Of a stretch of 12,538 nt of DNA, positions 1-5,908 are shown in pieces. Numbering within the stretch: position 1 is the stretch's first letter; every line of letters begins with the position of its first letter. Source of the DNA: Lutibacter sp. (GTDB lineage Bacteria; Bacteroidota; Bacteroidia; Flavobacteriales; Flavobacteriaceae); the NCBI GenBank assembly GCA_030599055.1, contig JAUVOS010000054.1:1-12538 (forward strand), read 5' to 3'. A program made the translations under genes and the position numbers. Below the pieces are notes generated by a model that worked only from the letters and a program-made list of their open reading frames with translations, was not told the origin of the DNA and searched no databases.

Positions 1-85
1 AGGGTTCTACCCTGAGGTTTAATACCTTTTATTAAAATTTGATAAAATAAAAGGGGGTTTACCCACACAAATCGTGGTAGTACCA
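1..85. promoter_or_regulatory. Cluster of four GGT..ACC dyads
   Basis: Four small inverted repeats lie within 85 bp of gene-free sequence: AGGGT/ACCCT (1-13, 3-bp spacer), AGGT/ACCT (15-27, 5-bp spacer), GGGT/ACCC (55-64, 2-bp spacer) and TGGTA/TACCA (75-85, 1-bp spacer). All share a GGT...ACC core. The region lies downstream of the minus-strand gene ending at 119, so it could be the upstream control region of a minus-strand gene beyond the left edge. Repeated dyads of one type suggest sites for a dimeric regulator, but which regulator is unknown. The dyads are seen directly; an operator role is inference. Confidence 0.35.
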
Positions 86-118
86 TAAAAATAGAGATGG
101 AATAAAAGAGAAGGTTAA

Positions 119-826
119 TTAACTGAGAATGCGTCTGATTTCTTCTTCAATATCAATATCTAAATAATTAGTATTTGATTTCGGATCAGGTTCTAAATTA
201 GATTCTGGAATATTGTGTTTGTTTTTATCAGAAAATATTTCTTCCTTGGGAATAGGTTGTGGTTTTTTTAATTCTACTTGTTTTTTAATGCTTTCTGATT
301 CTTTTACTTCTTTAATTGTAGTTTCTTTTTCTTTAGTCTTAAAAAAGCTTCCGAAATCTAGCGGTTCTTCTGCACTAATATTACTTTTTTCAATTGATTG
401 CTCTTCTTTTGAATGTGTCTCAAATAAGGGCGAATTATGTAAATTTTTTTCAAAAATGCTTATTTGCGCTATCAATTTAAAAGTATGTTTTTTTACACTT
501 TGAAAAAGCCCTTCTAATTTAATTTTCCTTTTTTTATACTTATTAGAAAACAAACTTTTTTTAACAGGTTTACTATAGAGAGCTTCATATTTAAAAAAAA
601 GATCATACATTTTTATATAAGAATTTTCCAAAACTTTAAAAGAATCAAAACTACTAAAGACTTGTCCTTCATTGTAGTACCATTTAGCGAACACTGTTTT
701 ATTTCTATCTAGTTCATTTTCATGTGAGAACATTTCAATTCCTTTATTCTTTTGTTCAAGACTTGAAAACCACATTTGCAGGCTATTCTTTGCAGCGGCC
801 ACATTATCGAGATATTTTATGTTCAT
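119..826 (-). CDS. Hypothetical protein, degenerate CZB-like N-terminal domain and charged tail
   Basis: 235 residues with no signal peptide or membrane segment. Residues 8-125 look helical. The stretch around 43-84 (F46-A-K-W49-Y-Y-N-E-G54-Q, then FKVLEN and MYDL) resembles the core of the chemoreceptor zinc-binding (CZB) domain, whose family pattern includes a Cys before GKW and His residues in the flanking helices. Those metal ligands are missing here: T44/V45 stand where the Cys would be and no His is seen at SYIKMYDL. Residues 135-220 are a low-complexity Lys/Glu/Pro/Ser linker, probably disordered, ending in an acidic helix (IDIEEEIRRIL, 224-234). The ATG at 826 follows an A/T-rich leader, normal for this group. 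It lies 42 bp behind the eRF1-like gene and may share its transcript. The CZB relation is by eye and uncertain; function is unknown. Confidence 0.75.
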   Translation of the reverse strand: MNIKYLDNVAAAKNSLQMWFSSLEQKNKGIEMFSHENELDRNKTVFAKWYYNEGQVFSSFDSFKVLENSYIKMYDLFFKYEALYSKPVKKSLFSNKYKKRKIKLEGLFQSVKKHTFKLIAQISIFEKNLHNSPLFETHSKEEQSIEKSNISAEEPLDFGSFFKTKEKETTIKEVKESESIKKQVELKKPQPIPKEEIFSDKNKHNIPESNLEPDPKSNTNYLDIDIEEEIRRILS

Positions 827-868
827 AGGGAATTAAATTTATAGAATAATTGAATTTTGGTTCTTTAG

Positions 869-1264
869 TTATTTGTAAAAGTCTTTAACGTAGGCTACTA
901 GTTGATTGTCGGTCATTTTTTTTGAGGTTTTAATTTCAACAAATTTATCTTTTAATTGATAATCATTTAGGATGAGTTTACCCAATTCATTTTTCATTTG
1001 TGCCGGACCAAACACAAAAATTTGATCGTAAGCTTGTATTGAATTTAAAACTTCATCTAGAAATGCTGTTTTTTGATTTTGAATTCTATTTTTTTTAGAT
1101 TTTTCGAATGAGAGAAATTGTTTTCCGAATTTTCCATATTCCTTGCCTTGACCTTTTATTCGCAATCTGCTCACAATATTTGATGGAATGTTTTTGACGA
1201 TTTTTTCTGGAGAGATAATCTTTGCTTTCGATTTATCAATCCATATACCAATTGATGATTTCAT
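869..1264 (-). CDS. Small eRF1-like (BaeRF/host-attachment-type) protein
   Basis: 131 residues, cytoplasmic. Three segments match what I know of short bacterial proteins related to the eRF1/Pelota domains, common and uncharacterised in Bacteroidota: GIWIDKSKAKII at 6-17 (a first strand with 'WxDxxxAxI'), FVFGPAQMKNEL at 83-94 (the 'fGPxxxKxEL' turn), and KKMTDNQLVAYVKDFY at 115-130 (the 'kMTxxQxvAyV' ending). The middle (33-65) is rich in Lys and Arg, which would suit contact with RNA or ribosomes, but that is inference. No catalytic motif is visible, and no GGQ loop like that of true release factors is present. The ATG at 1264 is preceded by a good -7 box at 1304-1311. Family assignment is by pattern recognition; the role is unknown. 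Confidence 0.8.
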   Translation of the reverse strand: MKSSIGIWIDKSKAKIISPEKIVKNIPSNIVSRLRIKGQGKEYGKFGKQFLSFEKSKKNRIQNQKTAFLDEVLNSIQAYDQIFVFGPAQMKNELGKLILNDYQLKDKFVEIKTSKKMTDNQLVAYVKDFYK

Positions 1265-1303
1265 GGGAATGTATTTTGAAAGTTAAATGATTTATTTCAC
1301 TTC

Positions 1304-1311
1304 CAAAGTTA
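1304..1311 (-). promoter_or_regulatory. Candidate -7 promoter box for the eRF1-like gene
   Basis: On the minus strand this reads TAACTTTG, an exact match to the Bacteroidota -7 consensus TAnnTTTG, 39 bp upstream of the ATG at 1264. No TTTG is found at the usual 19-bp spacing upstream, so the -33 part is not supported. Confidence 0.4.
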
Positions 1312-1346
1312 ATCAATTTATAGTTCTTAAATAAAAGGAATAAGAA

Positions 1347-1988
1347 TTATTTTTTTTGAAATATTACGACTTTGTCACTTAAAACTTCTAGAGATAAATG
1401 ATATTTTTTAGCTAGATATCCCATACTTTCCACTGCATAAAAGCAAACATGTGTTTCATCTTTTTGATAATGCCAATCGCTGAAATCTAAAACAGTATCC
1501 GTCAGAGAAGTCATAATAGCTAAATATCCTTTTTGTTTTAATAGTGAAACTAAACGATTAAATTCTTGTGCAGGATTGTACAAATGCTCAGCGACTTCAG
1601 AAAGTGTAATAAAATTATATTTTTCCTTAAACACTTCCGGATTATTCGCATAGAACGGGTCATAAATCCACATTTTATACCCTTCTCTTTCAAATAGTTG
1701 TGCTAAAACAGGTTCTGGACCACTTCCAAAATCTAATCCTTCACTACCAAGCTCTATCCTATCGAGTAAGGGCTGGTATAATTGTGATAAAAAGGCTATG
1801 TATCTTGGATCATCAATATTGTTTTCATGAAAATCATAGCGTTTTTTTTCTTCATTTTTCTCTAGTAAAAAAGTTTTGGGAACAAATATTAATTTACAAT
1901 TCTTACACTGAAAATAATCCCTGTTCGTTGCGGACATATAAAACTCTGTTGTGACAGATTCACACAATGGACAAGGATCTTGTTTCAT
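1347..1988 (-). CDS. Class I SAM-dependent methyltransferase with N-terminal zinc ribbon
   Basis: 213 residues. Residues 6-31 form a CxxC...CxxC zinc ribbon (C6, C9, C28, C31). The Rossmann-like methyltransferase core follows: motif I GLDFGSG at 84-90 (SAM binding), an acidic residue at the end of the second strand (D110 in IYDP), and SEVAEHLYNP at 130-139, the 'xEvxEHlxxP' strand typical of this family. W172/H173 and H180 lie in a later conserved-looking stretch (DWHYQKDETH) of the kind that may contact substrate. The substrate cannot be read from the sequence; relatives act on small molecules, sugars or nucleic acids. It is the last gene of the arc-like block, 73 bp after the OTC gene with a 20-bp-stem hairpin in the gap, so it may be co-transcribed or separately controlled. 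The ATG at 1988 is the first in-frame start. Confidence 0.88.
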   Translation of the reverse strand: MKQDPCPLCESVTTEFYMSATNRDYFQCKNCKLIFVPKTFLLEKNEEKKRYDFHENNIDDPRYIAFLSQLYQPLLDRIELGSEGLDFGSGPEPVLAQLFEREGYKMWIYDPFYANNPEVFKEKYNFITLSEVAEHLYNPAQEFNRLVSLLKQKGYLAIMTSLTDTVLDFSDWHYQKDETHVCFYAVESMGYLAKKYHLSLEVLSDKVVIFQKK

Positions 1989-1992
1989 TTAT

Positions 1993-2062
1993 TCGGTTTT
2001 CTGTTGTCGGTTTTCTGTTGTCTGGTAACCGATAACTGACAACAGAAAACCGACAACTGTAT
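1993..2062. repeat. Heptamer-phased inverted repeat, 20-bp perfect hairpin
   Basis: Arms 2003-2022 and 2038-2057 are perfectly complementary over 20 bp with a 15-bp loop. From 1993 the sequence divides cleanly into 7-bp words: TCGGTTT, TCTGTTG, TCGGTTT, TCTGTTG, TCTGGTA, then ACCGATA, ACTGACA, ACAGAAA, ACCGACA, ACTGTAT. So each arm is a small tandem array and the two are inverted. It fills the gap between OTC and the methyltransferase. There is no U-run after the stem, so it is not a classical terminator, although RNA from either strand would fold strongly. Confidence 0.9.
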
Positions 2063-3063
2063 TAACTACCTAAGGTAGCTACCATAACTGCTTTAATAGT
2101 ATGAAGTCTATTCTCGGCTTCATCAAAAACTACAGAGGCATCTGATTCAAAAACTTCTTCTGTGACTTCCATGGCATCAATACCAAATCTTTGATAGATA
2201 TCTTCACCTACTTTAGTATCTCTATTATGGAAAGCCGGTAAACAATGCATGAATTTCACTTTTGGATTACCTGTTAAATCCATTGCTTTTTGATTTATTT
2301 GATAGGGTAGGAGTAGTTCAATACGTTTTTTCCATACTTCTTCGGGTTCTCCCATGGATACCCATACGTCAGTATATAAGAAATCACAGCCTTTTACACC
2401 TTTTGCAACATTGTCAGTCAAAGTAATTTTTGCGCCTGTTTTTTTTGCAATTACTTTTGCTTGATTAAATAAAGCTTTGTCTGGTTGTAAACTTTTTGGA
2501 GCAATGGCTCTAAAATCCATTCCCATTTTTGCAGCTCCTATCATTAAGGAATTGCCCATATTATTACGAGCATCTCCAAAATAAGCAAAACTTATTTTAT
2601 GTAAAGGCTTATCAGAATGTTCTTGCATGGTTAAGAAATCCGCTAAAATTTGAGTAGGATGAAATTCATTTGTTAAGCCATTCCATACGGGAACACCGGC
2701 ATTTGCTCCTAATATTTCTACAGTATCTTGTGTGAAACCACGGTATTCGATTCCATCATACATTCTACCCAATACTCTAGCCGTATCTTTCATGGTTTCT
2801 TTTCCTCCGATTTGCGTTCCTGAAGGTCCTAAATATGAAACATTGCCACCTTGGTCATGTACTGCTACTTCAAAAGCACAACGTGTTCTGGTGGATGCTT
2901 TCTCAAATATTAAGGCTATGTTTTTGTTTTTTATTTTTTGTTGCTCCGTACCTGCGTATTTTGCTTTTTTTAAGTCAGCAGATAGGTCGATTAAAAATTT
3001 GATTTCTTTTGAAGTGAAATCTAATAGTTTTAAAAAGTTTCGGTTTCTTAAGTTGTATGCCAT
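2062..3063 (-). CDS. argF: Ornithine carbamoyltransferase (ArgF/ArcB type)
   Basis: 333 residues, close to E. coli ArgI (334) and alignable from memory along its whole length. It interconverts carbamoyl phosphate + ornithine and citrulline + phosphate in the cytoplasm. Visible motifs: carbamoyl-phosphate loop STRTR at 57-61, HPTQ at 135-138, ornithine loop D232 plus SMG at 236-238, and HCLP at 273-276. The SMG loop marks a true ornithine enzyme; as I recall, many Bacteroidota use an acetyl- or succinyl-ornithine transcarbamylase instead. The start is taken at 3063 because the protein from there begins like ArgI (NxxFLKLLDFT); the longer reading to 3096 would run into a palindromic repeat. Being next to arcC favours a catabolic role (ArcB), but no arcA is present. 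A palindrome sits about 23 bp upstream of the start and could affect its translation. Confidence 0.96.
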   Translation of the reverse strand: MAYNLRNRNFLKLLDFTSKEIKFLIDLSADLKKAKYAGTEQQKIKNKNIALIFEKASTRTRCAFEVAVHDQGGNVSYLGPSGTQIGGKETMKDTARVLGRMYDGIEYRGFTQDTVEILGANAGVPVWNGLTNEFHPTQILADFLTMQEHSDKPLHKISFAYFGDARNNMGNSLMIGAAKMGMDFRAIAPKSLQPDKALFNQAKVIAKKTGAKITLTDNVAKGVKGCDFLYTDVWVSMGEPEEVWKKRIELLLPYQINQKAMDLTGNPKVKFMHCLPAFHNRDTKVGEDIYQRFGIDAMEVTEEVFESDASVVFDEAENRLHTIKAVMVATLGS

Positions 3064-3080
3064 GATATATAAAAGTTTAC

Positions 3081-3210
3081 TGTTGAGACGCTGCATGCAA
3101 CGTCTTTACTGATTGTTGTATTATAAGATATTCACTTTGGGCGTCTTTACTAGTTGAAACGTTGCATGCAACGTTTTCACTTATTGAGACGTTGCATGCA
3201 ACGTCTTTAC
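3081..3210. repeat. Three copies plus a half-copy of a 20-bp palindrome
   Basis: The arcC-OTC gap is filled by palindromes sharing the core ACGTTGCATGCAACGT. The copy at 3187-3206 is perfect (AGACG...CGTCT). The copy at 3157-3176 is perfect but with AAACG...CGTTT, so both arms changed together. The copy at 3086-3105 has one C/A mismatch that becomes a G-U pair in the minus-strand RNA. A half-copy (GCGTCTTTAC) is at 3141-3150. Most copies are followed on the plus strand by TTTAC or TTCAC. The first copy directly abuts the arcC stop codon (3207-3209). These are REP-like palindromes and, in mRNA, would form hairpins between arcC and OTC. Confidence 0.93.
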
Positions 3211-4154
3211 AATAATGTTATTCTTGTTCCGTATTTTTTATCTTCCAATTTACTCGCGTCAGTTATAACACTTTTAGAGCCTCCATTTTCTACAAAACGA
3301 AGTGCTGACTTTATTTTTGGAAGCATATTGCCTTCTCCAAAGGCTTTTTCTTCTATCAGTTTCTCAATATCAGCTTTTGTTAAAAATTCGAGTATTTCTT
3401 GTTTAGGAGTCCCAAAATTTTTATAAACATATGGGACATCTGTTAACATATAAAACTCATCAGAATCGATATTACTCGCTAATAAGGATGAGGATGCATC
3501 TTTATCAATAACGGCTTCCAAACCTCTTAGCATACCTTCATCATCATAATAAACAGGTACACCACCACCACCAATCGCAATGACAATAACTCCGGAATAC
3601 ACCAAGTCTTTGATGATTTTTTCATTCATTATGGCTATGGGCTTGGGTGAAGGCACCACTCTACGCCATGCATCTTTTCTTTTAGGACTTTTTTTGAATA
3701 CCCAGCCTTTATTAGTACTTAATTCATCTGCTCGTTTTTTATCGTATAGTTTTCCTACTCTCTTAGTGTAATTATTGAAAGCGGGATCATCTTTAGATAC
3801 GACAACTTGGGTTACTATAGTCACAATTTCTTTTTCTATTCCTTCTTCTTTTAAAACATTTTTTAACATCTTTTCAAGCATGTATCCGATGCCACCTTGG
3901 GAGTCAGCGACACAGATATCTAACGGCATTTGTGGTATGTCATAGACTTCTTCTCCAGCGTCATTGCGAAGTAGAATATTGCCCACTTGTGGCCCATTAC
4001 CATGACTAATTACCAGATTATAGCCTTTTTTTATAAGATAGGTTAAATGCTCAAAAGTATCGGTAGTATTCTTATTTTGTTCTTGAATAGTACCGCGTTC
4101 ATCATCACGTATGATAGCGTTTCCACCTAATGCTATAACTGCTAGTTTACTCAT
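3207..4154 (-). CDS. arcC: Carbamate kinase, variant lid region
   Basis: 315 residues, the usual family length (about 310). It transfers phosphate between carbamoyl phosphate and ADP, giving ATP plus carbamate, which decays to ammonia and CO2. Amino-acid-kinase motifs are clear: ALGGNA at 8-13, HGNGPQVG at 51-58, DSQGGIGYM at 84-92, VVPSPKP at 166-172, AIGGGGVPV at 193-201, IDKDA at 216-220 and the FGEGNMLPK turn at 272-280. Two usually conserved segments differ: the common NPTKPxGPFY is NYTKRVGKLY (128-137) and the usual GRGWRRVV is RKDAWRRVV (159-167). Both lie in the protruding lid subdomain over the active site, so kinetics or substrate may be altered (inference). It lies between the cDPGS-like gene (121-bp gap) and OTC (143-bp gap), each gap holding a repeat. 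The ATG at 4154 follows an A/T-rich leader. Confidence 0.95.
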   Translation of the reverse strand: MSKLAVIALGGNAIIRDDERGTIQEQNKNTTDTFEHLTYLIKKGYNLVISHGNGPQVGNILLRNDAGEEVYDIPQMPLDICVADSQGGIGYMLEKMLKNVLKEEGIEKEIVTIVTQVVVSKDDPAFNNYTKRVGKLYDKKRADELSTNKGWVFKKSPKRKDAWRRVVPSPKPIAIMNEKIIKDLVYSGVIVIAIGGGGVPVYYDDEGMLRGLEAVIDKDASSSLLASNIDSDEFYMLTDVPYVYKNFGTPKQEILEFLTKADIEKLIEEKAFGEGNMLPKIKSALRFVENGGSKSVITDASKLEDKKYGTRITLL

Positions 4155-4211
4155 TTTTAATGATAAAATGATTTAATAAATGATATTGTAAAAATTTCAC
4201 AAAGAATAGAG

Positions 4212-4278
4212 AGACAAGACAAAAAGCTGATAATTGACTGATTTGTCTTGTCTTCTGTCTCTTGATTCTTGCCTCTTA
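4212..4278. repeat. Heptamer array with 12-bp hairpin between the cDPGS-like gene and arcC
   Basis: Arms 4212-4223 (AGACAAGACAAA) and 4242-4253 are perfectly complementary, with an 18-bp loop. From 4244 the sequence divides into five 7-bp words: TGTCTTG, TCTTCTG, TCTCTTG, ATTCTTG, CCTCTTA. The last word contains the stop codon (4276-4278) of the upstream minus-strand gene, so the array grows right up to, and includes, the end of the coding sequence. Confidence 0.85.
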
Positions 4279-5592
4279 CTTAATAAATGGTTTTAAAACA
4301 TCTACTAAGTTGGGTTGTCCTATTACTTGTAAATCATAAGTAACACGTACGGATGGTTGTTTGATGTCGATGATACGTCTTAAATCGATTGGAGTACCGA
4401 TTATGACAACATCACATTTTGTGTTAGCGATAGTTTCCTCTAGATCTTTCACTTGTTGATCACCATATCCCATAGCAGGTAAAAGCTTACCTATATCCGG
4501 GTATTTTTTAAATGTTTCAGTGATTGTTCCTACGGTATATGGACGTGGATCAACTACATCAGCAGCGCCAAATTTTTCAGCAGCTACCATTCCTGCTCCA
4601 TAAGTCATTTCTCCGTGTGTAAGCGTTGGACCGTCTTCCACAACTAAAGCTATTTTTCCTAAAATTAAACTTGCGTCTTCAACAGCTACCGGAGATGCTG
4701 CATCAATTACTATTGCAGTAGGGTTTACTTCTCTTATACTATTTCTAACCCAATCAATATCTTCAGAATCAGCTGTAACTATTTTATTGATAACGACTAC
4801 ATCAGCCATTAATAAGTTGGTTTCGCCAGGATAATACAATCTTTCATGACCTGCTCTATGAGGATCAACTACTATAATGTTTAAATCTGGTTTGTAGAAA
4901 GGCATGTCGTTATTTCCACCATCCCAAAGAATAATATCGGCTTCTTTTTCCGCTTCACGGACAATAGCTTCATAATCTACACCTGAATAGATAATTGTAC
5001 CTGTTTCAATGTGTGGTTCATATTCTTCCATTTCTTCAATGGTGCATTTGTGCTTTTTTAGATCCTCTAGATTTGCATAACGTTGTACTTTTTGAGCTGC
5101 TAAATCACCATAAGGCATCGGGTGACGGATTGCTGCAACTTTAAGACCTGCATCTTTTAAAATTTCTGCTACACGGCGCGTCGTTTGACTCTTACCGCAT
5201 CCTGTACGAACGGCTCCAATAGCAATTACAGGTTTTGTAGATTTAATCATTGTAGGTTCACCACCTAAAAGCTTGAAATGTGCTCCCCATGCCATTACTT
5301 TAGATGCTTTATGCATTACATCTTCATGGTGGATATCTGAATAAGAGAACACTACTTCTTCGATATCGTTTTCTTTGATTAATCGCTCTAATTCTGATTC
5401 ATCATAAATCGGAATTCCGTCGGGATATAATTCACCTGCTAAAACAGCCGGATATTTACGTCCTTCGATGTCAGGGATTTGAGTAGCTGTAAATGCAACT
5501 ACATCATATTTATTATTATCTCTATAAACGAGGTTGAAGTTATGAAAATCACGACCTGCGGCTCCCATTATGATTGTTTTTACTTTTGACAT
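4276..5592 (-). CDS. Cyclic 2,3-diphosphoglycerate synthetase-like P-loop protein (predicted GTPase)
   Basis: 438 residues, about the size of archaeal cyclic 2,3-diphosphoglycerate synthetase (cDPGS), and of the family once listed as 'predicted GTPase'. Residues 1-115 form a Rossmann-like domain (KTIIMGAAGRDFHNFN at 5-20, acidic VVAFTATQIPDIEGRKYP at 31-48). Next is a P-loop domain whose A-loop RTGCGKSQ (129-136) resembles the compact GxGK[ST] loop of the MinD/dethiobiotin-synthetase (SIMIBI) class. A Walker-B-like strand IILWDGGNND is at 220-229, with DPHRAGHE at 243-250 and VVVINKI at 265-271 (base-recognition-like). In methanogens cDPGS makes a thermoprotectant; bacteria are not known to make it, so the reaction here is unknown. 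It leads the likely operon with arcC and OTC, suggesting a job linked to carbamoyl phosphate or its product (inference). Confidence 0.92.
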   Translation of the reverse strand: MSKVKTIIMGAAGRDFHNFNLVYRDNNKYDVVAFTATQIPDIEGRKYPAVLAGELYPDGIPIYDESELERLIKENDIEEVVFSYSDIHHEDVMHKASKVMAWGAHFKLLGGEPTMIKSTKPVIAIGAVRTGCGKSQTTRRVAEILKDAGLKVAAIRHPMPYGDLAAQKVQRYANLEDLKKHKCTIEEMEEYEPHIETGTIIYSGVDYEAIVREAEKEADIILWDGGNNDMPFYKPDLNIIVVDPHRAGHERLYYPGETNLLMADVVVINKIVTADSEDIDWVRNSIREVNPTAIVIDAASPVAVEDASLILGKIALVVEDGPTLTHGEMTYGAGMVAAEKFGAADVVDPRPYTVGTITETFKKYPDIGKLLPAMGYGDQQVKDLEETIANTKCDVVIIGTPIDLRRIIDIKQPSVRVTYDLQVIGQPNLVDVLKPFIK

Positions 5593-5841
5593 TTTGTTAT
5601 AAATTTTAAATTATTAGTATTCGTTAGAATTTCTTTTTCTTCACAGAAAATGCTACTAATAGAAACCAAATCTATCTTCGTAATATAATATTTTTGAGAT
5701 GTAATAAATCATACTTTTTGTAAGGATATTAATTGTAAATATGATAAAACAGTACTTGCTAATCGCTTCCTTAAACTACTTCGTTTATTGCTAAAAAATA
5801 GGCAATAGAAGCTCTAACTATTTTGCAGTGCAAATATCCAA
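5593..5841. other. Intergenic region upstream of the cDPGS-like gene
   Basis: About 250 bp of A/T-rich sequence with no convincing ORF (the longest plus-strand reading from an ATG, at 5741, is 17 codons). It holds a candidate -7 box at 5667-5674 and a weak 6-bp stem (5786-5791 TATTGC with 5802-5807 GCAATA). Its right end abuts the gltA terminator. It probably carries the promoter for the cDPGS-arcC-OTC block. Confidence 0.6.
5667..5674 (-). promoter_or_regulatory. Candidate -7 promoter box for the cDPGS-arcC-OTC block
   Basis: On the minus strand this reads TAGATTTG, an exact match to TAnnTTTG, 74 bp upstream of the ATG at 5592. No TTTG is present at the ideal upstream spacing, so the call rests on the -7 box and its place after the gltA terminator. 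Confidence 0.35.
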
Positions 5842-5892
5842 AAAAAAAACCACTTTTAGTGTATAAATCAACATTCTAAAGTGGTTTTTTTT
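5842..5892 (-). terminator. Rho-independent terminator of gltA (works in both directions)
   Basis: Arms 5842-5856 (A-run then CCACTTT) and 5878-5892 (AAAGTGG then T-run) pair perfectly over 15 bp around a 21-bp loop. In the minus-strand RNA the stem ends in a run of U, 16 bp after the gltA stop at 5909. The mirrored A-run means it would also stop transcription from the other side. Confidence 0.9.
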
Positions 5893-5908
5893 GTTAAATC
5901 GGTCCCAA

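Noticed and set aside
1..86. Minus-strand open frame from an ATG at 84-86 running off the left edge
   Set aside because: Only 28 codons, it overlaps the dyad cluster, and the translation resembles nothing I recognise; such a run is not improbable by chance.
213..503. Plus-strand ORF of 96 codons inside the first minus-strand gene
   Set aside because: Antisense shadow of the Lys/Glu-rich tail; no promoter or recognisable protein.
2003..2057. Classical rho-independent terminator after OTC
   Set aside because: The stem is strong but no U-run follows it on either strand.
3064..3096. Longer OTC start adding 11 residues
   Set aside because: The extension translates a palindromic repeat, and family similarity begins at the ATG at 3063.
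2732..3426. Plus-strand ORFs opposite OTC and arcC
   Set aside because: They are antisense to well-recognised genes, and their Cys/Leu-rich translations include the repeats.
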